Origin: Asanoa hainanensis | GTDB lineage: Bacteria; Actinomycetota; Actinomycetes; Mycobacteriales; Micromonosporaceae | Reading direction: 5' to 3' | Assembly (NCBI RefSeq): GCF_900188485.1 | Contig: NZ_FZPH01000001.1 | Span: 372,001 to 436,000, forward strand | DNA length: 64,000 bases | In this document: in pieces, positions 1 to 8,571 of the stretch | Layout: every line of letters starts with the position of its first letter | Numbering within the stretch: position 1 is the stretch's first letter | Notes under the pieces: generated by a model | Database searches by the model: none | Told to the model about the DNA's origin: nothing | Seen by the model: only the letters and a program-made list of their open reading frames with translations | Program-made: the position numbers and the translations under genes

Positions 1-316
1 CAGCGGTCGCGGCCTGGTCGATCCGCAGCCCCGCCACGGGTGCGGGAAGCGCCGGGCGCTGCCCCCAGCCGACCGGGAGGCAAGGTGGGCCGGGATGCTC
101 GGGCGCACTGGGCGACGGCGGGGCCGAGGTGACGACGGGGCTCGGGCTCGGGCGGGACGCCACCGGTGGCGTCCCGGGCTCGTCGCCGAGGGCAAGGACG
201 GCGATCGCGCCCAGGGCGACGGCGACCAGGCCGGCCCCGACGATGACGACCCGGCGGGTGGGCCGCCGGGGCCGGTCGTCAGAACCGAAGCTGATGACGT
301 CGGGCACGGCGTCCAT
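1..316 (-). CDS. Partial membrane-anchored protein of unknown function
   Basis: The gene runs off the left edge; 105 codons from ATG at 316 are visible. Residues 1-22 are charged and Arg-rich (cytoplasmic). Residues 23-43 form one hydrophobic membrane segment rich in Val, Ala, Gly and Leu. After it comes a Pro/Ser-rich linker and then an apparent extracellular domain with one Cys. This is the topology of an actinobacterial single-pass anchored exoprotein. It starts 17 bp after the NIPSNAP gene on the same strand, so it is probably the last gene of the PadR operon. No domain is recognised, no good ribosome-binding site precedes the ATG, and the C-terminus is missing. Confidence 0.6.
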   Translation of the reverse strand, partial: MDAVPDVISFGSDDRPRRPTRRVVIVGAGLVAVALGAIAVLALGDEPGTPPVASRPSPSPVVTSAPPSPSAPEHPGPPCLPVGWGQRPALPAPVAGLRIDQAATA

Positions 317-333
317 TGTCGGCGCGCACGCCG

Positions 334-984
334 TCAGTGCAACGCGGACCGGGTGGTGGGCGCGAGCCGCAGCAGCTCGACCGGCCCCGCCAGGCCGGAC
401 GTGTCGAGCCCGGCCACCCGCTCGGCGAACGCGTCGACGTCGTCACCAGGATCGAGCCGGGCGAACCACACGAACACGTCCTCCCCTTCCCGGACCGGCA
501 GCGCGGGGAAGGTGTTGGTCTCGTGGATCGTCTGGCTGGTGCCGAGCAGGGTGGCCCCGAGCCCCGGCCGAACGACGCGGTCGAAGTGTGCGGCGTAGTC
601 GGTGCTGGCCAGTGGGCACAGCCCCGCCACGACGACCCGCCCCGGCGGGACCGGGGTGTCGCGGGGCTCGTACCCGCTGAAGGGCTCGATCGCCCGCATC
701 AGCAACACGTTGTCGGAGTCGAGCATCGTCGCGTTGGCGGCGTCGCGGTGCTCCTTCCAGACGGGTCCGGAGTAGAACCCGGTCAGCGCCGCCTGCCGCA
801 CGGCCATCGACGGGAACTCGCGCACCCAGACGAACCGGTCGGGCCGGTCGAGGTCGCGGAACTGGCCGACCACCCGCATGCCCTCGGCCTCCTGCGACTC
901 CACGAAGTTCGCGTCGAACAGCGTGACGAGGGTGTCCCGCTCACCGGGCACGAGGGTGTACTGCCGAAGCTCTACGATGGTCAC
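334..984 (-). CDS. NIPSNAP family protein
   Basis: A 216-aa soluble protein starting at GTG 984. The N-terminus begins VELRQYTL, the opening strand typical of the NIPSNAP (ferredoxin-like, dimeric alpha/beta barrel) family. A second, weaker repeat of the fold begins near residue 115, and FVWVREF and VFVWFARL are the matching core strands of the two halves. The biochemical role of the bacterial family is not established; related small barrels include antibiotic monooxygenases. It lies 19 bp after the PadR-associated membrane gene and 17 bp before a membrane-anchored gene, all on the minus strand, so it is probably co-transcribed and under PadR control. Confidence 0.8.
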   Translation of the reverse strand: MTIVELRQYTLVPGERDTLVTLFDANFVESQEAEGMRVVGQFRDLDRPDRFVWVREFPSMAVRQAALTGFYSGPVWKEHRDAANATMLDSDNVLLMRAIEPFSGYEPRDTPVPPGRVVVAGLCPLASTDYAAHFDRVVRPGLGATLLGTSQTIHETNTFPALPVREGEDVFVWFARLDPGDDVDAFAERVAGLDTSGLAGPVELLRLAPTTRSALH

Positions 985-1003
985 GCCACCGATCCTGCCA
1001 TGA

Positions 1004-1942
1004 TCATCCGATCGACCGCTGCCCGCAGGCGGCGCAGCGGGTGCGTCGGCGGCGGCCCGACAGCCACACGCTCGCCGGGACCGCGGCGGCCGCGACCACC
1101 GTCGACACGACCGCGGTCAGGACCGCGCCCGAGAACTCCGGCCAGCGTTGCTGGCCGGGCTCGGCCAGCCGGGTCAGGGCCAACAACAGGATCGGACCGA
1201 GCAACACCTGGGCCGGCAACCAGCCCCGGGCGTCGCCGCGGGAGGTGAACACGGCACCGGAAACGGCGATGACCAGCGCGAGGCCCACCGCGGCGAAGGC
1301 CAGCACGTCCAACAGGTTGTAGTAGAAGAAGTCCCCACGGATCAGCACGGCGGCCCCGGTCGCGGCGACCGCGACCACGATCGGCTCGTAACTCACCCGC
1401 CGGGCCGGCAGGAACAGCGCGAACAGGCCGAGCGCGACCTGCGGAACGAGCACGAACAACGGCGGCCGGGCGTACGACGTCAGCCAGGAGACCGGGATCG
1501 TGGCGACGGTGACCAGGAGGGCGACCAGCACGACCGGGCGGCTCCACCCGGCCAGCGCCGCGACCGCCGCCAGCAGCCAGGCGATCCACGCCACCGCGCC
1601 GAGGGTGGCGAACGGGCCGACCGACGTCCAGAACACGCCCATCGGAATGGTGACCGTCTCCGCGGCGACGAGCCACACGGCGGCCAGCGCCGTCGCGGTC
1701 GACAGCGCCAGGATCGCGGCGAACGGCAGCGCGTCGGCCAGGCCGTGGGCATGGCGAGCCCGCAGGTGTTGGCGGAGGCCGCCGCGGGCCAGGTCGGCGA
1801 CATCGGCTGGGCGGGGCCGGCGCTGCCCCGGTTCGGCCAGGTCGAGATAGGTGTCGACGAGCTCGTCGCCGCGCTCGGCGCGGTAGTCGGCCGGGTAGAA
1901 GCGCAGCAGCGACCGGTAGCGGTCGGCCAGTGAGCGCGTCAT
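1004..1942 (-). CDS. Multi-pass membrane protein co-transcribed with PadR
   Basis: A 312-aa protein. The first 60 residues are cytoplasmic, with an LLRFYPADYRAERGDEL motif common at the start of actinobacterial proteins encoded next to PadR regulators. About seven hydrophobic segments follow between residues 70 and 295. The C-terminus is Arg-rich with a CAAC pair. The start overlaps the stop of the PadR gene by 4 bp (1939-1942), so the two are translationally coupled. No transport or enzyme motif is visible. By family precedent it may be the effector whose level PadR controls, but its biochemical function is unknown. Confidence 0.75.
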   Translation of the reverse strand: MTRSLADRYRSLLRFYPADYRAERGDELVDTYLDLAEPGQRRPRPADVADLARGGLRQHLRARHAHGLADALPFAAILALSTATALAAVWLVAAETVTIPMGVFWTSVGPFATLGAVAWIAWLLAAVAALAGWSRPVVLVALLVTVATIPVSWLTSYARPPLFVLVPQVALGLFALFLPARRVSYEPIVVAVAATGAAVLIRGDFFYYNLLDVLAFAAVGLALVIAVSGAVFTSRGDARGWLPAQVLLGPILLLALTRLAEPGQQRWPEFSGAVLTAVVSTVVAAAAVPASVWLSGRRRRTRCAACGQRSIG

Positions 1943-2268
1943 GCGACGGCCGGTCGCTGGGTCGCGCGGGCGGACAGCCGCGCCTGGGCGGCGCGCACCG
2001 TGTGGCTCAGGCGCTCGACCTCGGCGCCGAGCGCGGTCTCGCCCCGGTCGGTCAGCCGGTAGTAGCGGCGCGCCCGACCGTCGACGATCTCCTCGCGGTC
2101 GCGCTCGACCAGGCCGTCGTCGGCAAGCCGGTCCAGCGCGCCGTAGAGGGTGCCCGGCCGCAGGTCGACCCGCCCGCCGGACAGCTCCGCGACCTCGGTG
2201 ATCAGCCCGTAGCCGTGCATCGGCGCGCGGGCAAGCGCGGTGAGAATCAGAAACGTGGGTTCACGCAT
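1939..2268 (-). CDS. PadR family transcriptional regulator
   Basis: A 109-aa winged-helix regulator. It opens MREPTFLILTAL, followed by MHGYGL and the GTLYGALDRL recognition-helix region, which are hallmarks of PadR proteins, and ends in a short helical dimerisation tail. ATG 2268 is preferred because PadR proteins usually begin exactly at MREPTF; a GTG at 2289 would add seven residues. A perfect inverted repeat at 2294-2314 lies just upstream, between this gene and the end of the next minus-strand gene, and is the likely auto-operator. The following membrane gene overlaps by 4 bp. PadR proteins are usually repressors relieved by small molecules; the ligand here is unknown. Confidence 0.9.
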   Translation of the reverse strand: MREPTFLILTALARAPMHGYGLITEVAELSGGRVDLRPGTLYGALDRLADDGLVERDREEIVDGRARRYYRLTDRGETALGAEVERLSHTVRAAQARLSARATQRPAVA

Positions 2269-2293
2269 GCCCGCCAACGTATCGGACACGACG

Positions 2294-2314
2294 ATATCTT
2301 CGCAACGAAGATAT
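2294..2314. promoter_or_regulatory. Probable PadR operator
   Basis: ATATCTTCG, spacer CAA, CGAAGATAT: a perfect inverted repeat with 9-bp arms. It is AT-rich in a very GC-rich setting and lies 25 bp upstream of the preferred PadR start. The position and form match autoregulatory PadR operators, so it probably represses the PadR-membrane-NIPSNAP operon. Confidence 0.7.
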
Positions 2315-2319
2315 TCGAG

Positions 2320-3042
2320 TCAGTGCAAAGCGATGTCTGCCAGGTCGAGGGTGATCGGAGTCCACGACAGGTCGGGCGTACGGTCGTCGTTCCGCAGCTG
2401 GATGTGCCGCCGCGACGGCACCGGGACGCCGTCCACGACCTGATGATCACGGACGTAGTGGGCAACCGGCGTGCTCCCGTTGACCTCGGGCGCGTAGTCC
2501 ATCCGCCTTAGCCGCGCGGCGTCGTCGTAGTAGTAGAGCTGGGTCGCGTTGTGCGTGTGGATCGTCTCCGGGAAGGTGACCCGCAGGACCCGCCACGTCT
2601 CGTCGCCCTCGGTCCACGGCTCGACCTCGCGCGCCTCGACGCCCGGCCAGGTGAACAGGTATGGCTCGACCAGGTAGTGCCAGGTGGCGTACGCGCGGAA
2701 GTAACCGATCTGAGCCAGGCTCCACGGGGTCTCCGGGGTGTAGCCGGCGAAGGTCAAGCGGGGATTCTCGAGCTTGTCGAGCACGGCGCCGTCGACATCG
2801 GTGACCGTGAGGCGGTCTGCCGCGCGGTCGAACACGAACTCCCGACCGGTGGCGGCGTCACGGTGGCGGATCCACTGGTCCTGGAGGCGCGCCTCGACGA
2901 GGCTCTCCCCCACGAAGCCCGGATGGCCCTTGAACTCCCAGAACGGGCCGCCATAGGTGATGCGGGAGGTGAGTGTGGTGCGGGTGCGCCAGCGGTCGAG
3001 CCCACCGTGGGCGTCGAGCACGCGGCCGAGCTGTGCGTCCAT
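2320..3042 (-). CDS. Conserved hypothetical protein (LolA-like fold possible)
   Basis: A 240-aa protein with no signal peptide or membrane segment. It opens with an amphipathic helix (LGRVLDAHGGLDRWR) followed by many alternating strands rich in Trp, Tyr and Arg. The late motif QLYYYDDAARLRRMDY resembles edge strands of half-barrel lipoprotein-like folds. No catalytic motif is recognisable. It is divergent from the HxlR regulator at 3114, with short palindromes in the 71-bp gap between them, so it is a likely target of that regulator. The start ATG at 3042 is followed by a uniformly coding-like reading frame. Function unknown. Confidence 0.7.
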   Translation of the reverse strand: MDAQLGRVLDAHGGLDRWRTRTTLTSRITYGGPFWEFKGHPGFVGESLVEARLQDQWIRHRDAATGREFVFDRAADRLTVTDVDGAVLDKLENPRLTFAGYTPETPWSLAQIGYFRAYATWHYLVEPYLFTWPGVEAREVEPWTEGDETWRVLRVTFPETIHTHNATQLYYYDDAARLRRMDYAPEVNGSTPVAHYVRDHQVVDGVPVPSRRHIQLRNDDRTPDLSWTPITLDLADIALH

Positions 3043-3050
3043 GTCTCACT

Positions 3051-3094
3051 CCTAAATTAGGACCGACGAGTGCGACACTAGCACCGAGCGGTGC
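3051..3094. promoter_or_regulatory. Divergent regulatory region with two palindromes
   Basis: CCTAA-A-TTAGG (3051-3061) and GCACCG-AG-CGGTGC (3081-3094) are perfect inverted repeats between the divergent starts at 3042 and 3114. TACACT at 3102-3107, seven bases before the ATG at 3114, suggests a leaderless HxlR transcript. The palindromes are candidate HxlR operators; this is inferred from position. Confidence 0.45.
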
Positions 3095-3113
3095 GGGTTC
3101 GTACACTTGATCC

Positions 3114-3752
3114 ATGTCACAGCGCAGCTACGAGGACGACTGCGGTACCGCCCTGGCTCTCGACGCGGTCGGTGAGCGGTGGGCGTTGCTGGTGGTCCGC
3201 GAGCTGGTCTTCGGCCCCAAGCGGTTCCGCGACCTGCGCGCCGGCCTGCCCAAGGCCAGCCAAAACGTGCTGAGCCAGCGGCTCCGCGAGCTCGAGGACA
3301 GTGGCGTGGTCCGCAAGGTCGAGCTCGGCCCGCCGGTCAGTGCGTCGGCCTACGAGCTGACCGACCGGGGGCACGCGCTGGAGCCGGTGCTGGTCGAGCT
3401 GAGCCGATGGGGTGCCAACGCGCCCGGGGCGCACGGGCCGGAGATGAGCACCGACGCGTTCATGCTGCTGCTCAAGGCGCTGCGCCGGCCGGCGCCCCGA
3501 CCGACGGCGGTCCGGCTGCTGGTGGGCGCCGACGCGTTCGACGTCACGCTGGCAGCCGATTCGGTCGGCGTGACCCGCGGCGCGCACGCCGAGGTGGACG
3601 CAACCGTCCGGGCCGACGTACCCACGCTGTGGCGCTTGATCTTCACCGACCTGACCGTGCCGGCGGCGATCGCCGCCGACGACCTGGACCTGACCGGCGA
3701 CCGGGCCGCCGCCGAGCGCTTCTTCGGGAGCTTCGGGGTCAGTGGCCCGTAG
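3114..3752 (+). CDS. HxlR family regulator with C-terminal SCP2-like domain
   Basis: A 212-aa protein. Residues 1-105 are an HxlR winged helix: YEDDCGTALALDAVGERWALLVVREL, then FRDLRAGLP, NVLSQRLREL and YELTDRG follow the family pattern, including the Cys near the N-terminus that some HxlR proteins use as a redox sensor. Residues 115-212 form a second alpha/beta domain (LLVGADAFDVTLAADSVGV onward) resembling SCP2 sterol-carrier-like domains, which could bind a hydrophobic ligand. It is divergent from the hypothetical gene ending at 2320. Its 3' end overlaps the convergent peptidase gene by 14 bp. TACACT seven bases upstream suggests leaderless expression. Confidence 0.85.
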   Translation: MSQRSYEDDCGTALALDAVGERWALLVVRELVFGPKRFRDLRAGLPKASQNVLSQRLRELEDSGVVRKVELGPPVSASAYELTDRGHALEPVLVELSRWGANAPGAHGPEMSTDAFMLLLKALRRPAPRPTAVRLLVGADAFDVTLAADSVGVTRGAHAEVDATVRADVPTLWRLIFTDLTVPAAIAADDLDLTGDRAAAERFFGSFGVSGP

Positions 3753-4458
3753 TGCTGAAGTGCTGGTAGTCCGGGTTCGCGCCGCCCACGTTCCACTTCC
3801 AGCCGACCGACGCGAATGCCTTGACCAGCACGCCGCCCTTGACAGCCATGCCCGGGCGGTACGGCGAGCGGTCCACGAACTCCCGGCCCGACGGTGGCAG
3901 GACCTCGTCGCCGAACAGGTACGGGTTCTCCACCGGGTTGACGTCGATCGCCTTCCCGTACGCGTGCACCGACCAGGACGGCTTCCCCGACGACACCGCG
4001 TTGCGGCAGTTGAACGCCGACGTGTTGTCGGCCGCCATGGACTTGTCGTCGCTGCCGCCGTACTCGCTGACGGGTTTCAGGCTTCTGATCGGGAAGCGCT
4101 TGGCGAACAGCGTGCGGAACACCGCGGTCACGTCGGCGGCCACGTCCTTGTGCACGACGATCCCGCCCGTGTGCGGCTCGTCGTCGAAGCCCCAGTAGCT
4201 CAGCCGCAGCAGCCGCAGGCTGGCCGGGCCGACCGGGCAGCCGGACTTCCAGCTCGCGCCGAGGTCGGCGGCGGTGACCTTCTCGGTGGCGGCGGAGAAG
4301 GCCGGTGCCTCGGCTGGCGCGGACGGCGACGTGGAGGGCGGCGGCGGTGAGTCGGACGGCGGTGACCACGCGGCGGATTCGGCCGGTTGCCCAGCGCAGC
4401 CCGCGATCACGAGGGCCACCGCCAGGACCGCCAACCGGTAGGGTTTCGACCGCACCAT
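3739..4458 (-). CDS. Secreted M15 family D,D-/L,D-peptidase lipoprotein
   Basis: A 239-aa protein starting at ATG 4458. The N-terminus is a lipoprotein signal ending in a VIAGC lipobox near residue 21, then a Pro/Ser-rich spacer. The catalytic domain carries the M15 zinc motif SVHAYGKAID (His165, Asp172) and the third ligand in DYQHF (His233), the pattern of VanY-type carboxypeptidases and endolysin-like L-Ala-D-Glu peptidases. It should act on peptidoglycan stem peptides outside the membrane. It is divergent, with only 28 bp between starts, from an L,D-transpeptidase gene, so the two wall-remodelling enzymes probably share control. An in-frame extension upstream to 4914 would overlap that gene and is rejected. 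Confidence 0.88.
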   Translation of the reverse strand: MVRSKPYRLAVLAVALVIAGCAGQPAESAAWSPPSDSPPPPSTSPSAPAEAPAFSAATEKVTAADLGASWKSGCPVGPASLRLLRLSYWGFDDEPHTGGIVVHKDVAADVTAVFRTLFAKRFPIRSLKPVSEYGGSDDKSMAADNTSAFNCRNAVSSGKPSWSVHAYGKAIDVNPVENPYLFGDEVLPPSGREFVDRSPYRPGMAVKGGVLVKAFASVGWKWNVGGANPDYQHFSTTGH

Positions 4459-4486
4459 CGTCCATACGATACGGATCGGGGTTCGC
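4459..4486. promoter_or_regulatory. Overlapping divergent -10 elements
   Basis: The 28 bp between the divergent starts hold TACGAT on the plus strand (4465-4470) and TATCGT on the minus strand (4471-4466). The two candidate -10 boxes therefore overlap almost completely. The minus-strand gene would be leaderless and the plus-strand gene would have a leader of about 10 nt. RNA polymerase could not occupy both at once. Confidence 0.4.
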
Positions 4487-5326
4487 GTGCGTGCACTGCG
4501 GCGGTCGGCGCTGGCAGTCCTGACCGTGCTGGCCCTCGCGGCCTGCGGCACCGTGACCGGCGAGCAGGGCGCGGTCGCGGGCACGCCGGGTGCGGCCGAC
4601 CTGATGGAGGCCCGCGACGGGCTCGCCCGCCGCGCGGACGTGCCGACCCCGAGCGCCAAGCCCACCCCGAGCCGGTTGCCCAGCCCGAAGCCGGCCGGCA
4701 CCAAGACGACGAACGACGCGTCGCGGCTGCGGACGCTGCCGGCCGACACCACCCAGGTCATCGTGGTCAAGGCCAACGGCTTCGGCACGAGCACCGGCAC
4801 GCTGCAGGCGTTCGGCAAGCGCGGCGGCAACTGGACACCGGCGTTCGACTCGATGCCGGCCCGCCTCGGCACCAAGGGCTTCAAGGACAGCAAGGTCGAG
4901 GGCGACCTGACCACCCCGACCGGCGTCTACAGCTTCGGCGGCACCATGTACGGCATCGCCGGCAACCCGGGTGTCCGCTACGGCTACCACAAGCTGGTCG
5001 CCAACGACTGGTGGAACGAAAACCCGGCCACCGACGGTTACAACTCGTTCTTCCACGGCCCCGACCCGGGCGGCGCGAGCGAGGCGCTCTGGGAGACCAA
5101 CCCGCAGTACCGGTACTTCGCGGTCATCAACTACAACATTCCGGTGCGCGAGGCCAACCCGCCGCGCGGCAGCGGCATCTTCCTGCACGTCTCGGTGCCC
5201 GGGCGCTCGACCGCCGGTTGCGTCGCGCTGGTCGAGTCCGATCTGGTCAAGGTGCTGCGCTGGCTCGACCCGGCGGCCAAGCCGCGGATCGTGATGGCGC
5301 CGGCGAGCGAGCTCGACCGCTACTAA
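4487..5326 (+). CDS. L,D-transpeptidase family (YkuD) lipoprotein
   Basis: A 279-aa protein starting at GTG 4487. The signal peptide ends in the lipobox LALAAC, followed by a low-complexity Pro/Ser/Lys spacer to about residue 75. The C-terminal half is a YkuD catalytic domain: GDLTTPTGVYSFG and the active-site motif FLHVSVPGRSTAGCVAL, with His234, Ser241 and the nucleophile Cys245 before a short C-terminal helix. Such enzymes make 3-3 peptidoglycan cross-links or attach proteins to the wall; some members are hydrolases, so the exact reaction is not certain. It is divergent from the M15 peptidase lipoprotein, consistent with a wall-remodelling pair. Confidence 0.85.
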   Translation: MRALRRSALAVLTVLALAACGTVTGEQGAVAGTPGAADLMEARDGLARRADVPTPSAKPTPSRLPSPKPAGTKTTNDASRLRTLPADTTQVIVVKANGFGTSTGTLQAFGKRGGNWTPAFDSMPARLGTKGFKDSKVEGDLTTPTGVYSFGGTMYGIAGNPGVRYGYHKLVANDWWNENPATDGYNSFFHGPDPGGASEALWETNPQYRYFAVINYNIPVREANPPRGSGIFLHVSVPGRSTAGCVALVESDLVKVLRWLDPAAKPRIVMAPASELDRY

Positions 5327-5402
5327 GACTACTCTCAGCGAACTGTCAGATTCGCCTGGTACGGTCCCCCGCACGGTCGCATCCTCCGATGTGGAGTGCC
5401 GC

Positions 5403-5418
5403 GCGCAACGTGTTGCGC
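5403..5418. promoter_or_regulatory. Inverted repeat in the leader of the Spo0M gene
   Basis: GCGCAAC-GT-GTTGCGC has 7-bp perfect arms and lies 43 bp before the GTG start at 5461. The 134-bp gap between 5326 and 5461 also contains the ribosome-binding site AGGAG at 5451-5455. The repeat may be an operator or a short leader hairpin; no regulator is adjacent. Confidence 0.3.
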
Positions 5419-5460
5419 TGCACCGGATCGCGGCCCTGACTGACGACTCAGGAGAACAAC

Positions 5461-6438
5461 GTGGTCTTCAAGAAGATGCTGGGCGCCCTCGGTGTCGGCG
5501 GCCCCAGCGTCGACACGGTGCTGTCCAATTCCAACACCCGCCCGGGCCTGCCGCTCACCGGCCAGGTCAACCTGACCGGCGGCAACAGCGACGTGGAGCT
5601 CGCGCACATCACCCTCGGCCTGGTTACCCGCATCGAGGTCGACAGCGACCACGGCGACCACAGCACGGTCGGCGAGTTCCACCGCACCGCCGTGGCCGGG
5701 CGCACCAAGCTGGCGGCGGGCCAGCAGCTGTCCATCCCGTTCCAGGTCGACATGCCGTGGGAGACGCCGGTCACCGACGTCTACGGGCAGCGCCTGCACG
5801 GCATGACGATGGGCCTGCGCACCGAGGTGGCGATCGACCGCGCGGTCGACAAGGGCGACCTCGACCACGTCGCGGTGCACCCGCTGCCGGTGCAGGAGCG
5901 CATCCTGGAGGCGTTCGGCCGGCTCGGCTTCCGGTTCAAGGGCGCCGACCTCGAATACGGCCGGCTGCACGGCGTGCACCAGAGCCTGCCGTTCTACCAG
6001 GAGATCGAGTTCTACCCGGGCCCGCAGTACGCGCACGGCATCAGCGAGGTCGAGCTCACGTTCGTCGCCAACCCGCAGACCGTCGAGGTGGTGCTCGAGT
6101 TCGACAAGCGCGGCGGCATGTTCGTCGGCGGCCACGACGCCTACGGGCGCTACACCGTGCCGCACTCGCACGCCGACACCGCCGACTGGGCGCAGGTCGT
6201 CGACGGCTGGGTGCGCCAGGCGGTCGAGGCCCGGCAGGCGTTCTTCGCCAGCCGCGGCGGCTTCGCCGGGATGGGCGGGCACGGCAAGAGCCATGGCCAC
6301 GGCGGTCACCACGGCAGCGGGATGGGCGGCATGGTCGCGGGCGCGGCGCTCGGCGTCGCGGGCGGCATGATCGCCGGCGAGCTGATCGAAGAGGCATTCG
6401 AAGACGACGGGGGCGACTTCGGCGACTTCGGCGAGTAA
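5461..6438 (+). CDS. Spo0M-like sporulation control protein with His-rich C-terminus
   Basis: A 325-aa protein from GTG 5461 with an AGGAG site 5-9 bases upstream. Residues 1-245 match the arrestin-like Spo0M (SpoOM) family: MVFKKMLGALG, the first beta-sandwich (LPLTGQVNLTGG, ITLGLVTRIE) and the second (GLRTEVAID, HPLPVQERILEAF, LPFYQEIEFYP). The tail is unusual: residues 260-290 alternate Gly and His, then a Gly-zipper-like hydrophobic stretch (MVAGAALGVAGGMIAGE) is followed by an acidic end. Bacillus Spo0M is about 258 aa, so this is a C-terminal extension that could bind metal or contact membrane. It is monocistronic, ending in a strong hairpin. Confidence 0.88.
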   Translation: MVFKKMLGALGVGGPSVDTVLSNSNTRPGLPLTGQVNLTGGNSDVELAHITLGLVTRIEVDSDHGDHSTVGEFHRTAVAGRTKLAAGQQLSIPFQVDMPWETPVTDVYGQRLHGMTMGLRTEVAIDRAVDKGDLDHVAVHPLPVQERILEAFGRLGFRFKGADLEYGRLHGVHQSLPFYQEIEFYPGPQYAHGISEVELTFVANPQTVEVVLEFDKRGGMFVGGHDAYGRYTVPHSHADTADWAQVVDGWVRQAVEARQAFFASRGGFAGMGGHGKSHGHGGHHGSGMGGMVAGAALGVAGGMIAGELIEEAFEDDGGDFGDFGE

Positions 6439-6446
6439 CCGGATCA

Positions 6447-6477
6447 GTGGGGGCGGCCCGGTTCGGGCCGCCCCCAC
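6447..6477. terminator. Bidirectional terminator hairpin
   Basis: GTGGGGGCGGCCCG (6447-6460), loop GTT, CGGGCCGCCCCCAC (6464-6477): a perfect 14-bp GC stem between the convergent Spo0M gene and the minus-strand gene ending at 6484. There is no T-run, as is usual in high-GC actinobacteria. Confidence 0.75.
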
Positions 6478-6483
6478 GTCCGT

Positions 6484-6906
6484 CTACTCCGAGGGGAACG
6501 CGACGTACTCGCCGAACGGCTCGAGCGCGCCGTCGTACCCGTTCCAGCCGGTCTGGGTCAGCCGCCCGTCCACGTACGCGTAGGACCAGGTGGCGCCGTC
6601 CTCACCCTCGAACGAGACGGTCCCCCAGCGCACGAAGGGCGCGATGGCGACGAAGAACGCGGTCGCCTCGTCCTTCCACTTCGGATCGCCGTCCTCGTCG
6701 TGGGCGAACTCGATCCAGTCGCCGTCCCTGGTGAGCGCGGCCGCCGCGATCCAGGCGATGTCGCACAGCGTGTCGTGCGGAGGCCAGCCGGCCGCGTCGA
6801 ACGGGCGCTCGAGCCCGGCCCAGGCGGCCTTGACGGCCTTGACGGCGGCGGCGTCGTCCGACGCCGCCAGGTGAAGTCGCCCCGAAGGCGCCACGTGGTA
6901 TCCCAC
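6484..6906 (-). CDS. Hypothetical protein, possibly last gene of the rph-acsA-like unit
   Basis: A 140-aa acidic soluble protein starting at GTG 6906, only 6 bp after the acyl-CoA synthetase stop, so almost certainly co-transcribed. It is rich in Trp and Asp (WAGLERPFDAAGWPPHD, AWIAAAALTRDGDWIEF) and looks like a small immunity- or SMI1-like alpha/beta fold, but no family was recognised with confidence. No signal peptide or catalytic motif is visible. If the unit extends from the RAE-controlled rph promoter, this gene would also be rifamycin-inducible. Function unknown. Confidence 0.65.
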   Translation of the reverse strand: MGYHVAPSGRLHLAASDDAAAVKAVKAAWAGLERPFDAAGWPPHDTLCDIAWIAAAALTRDGDWIEFAHDEDGDPKWKDEATAFFVAIAPFVRWGTVSFEGEDGATWSYAYVDGRLTQTGWNGYDGALEPFGEYVAFPSE

Positions 6907-6912
6907 GGGGCG

Positions 6913-8544
<1,632 letters not shown>

Positions 8545-8571
8545 GTCGCCTCCTCCTACCGGCAACCTACG

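Noticed and set aside
3350-5374. A 674-codon minus-strand open frame across the HxlR, peptidase and transpeptidase genes
   Set aside because: It is a GC-driven shadow: its product is Arg/Gly/Ala-rich without motifs and crosses three genes with clear families.
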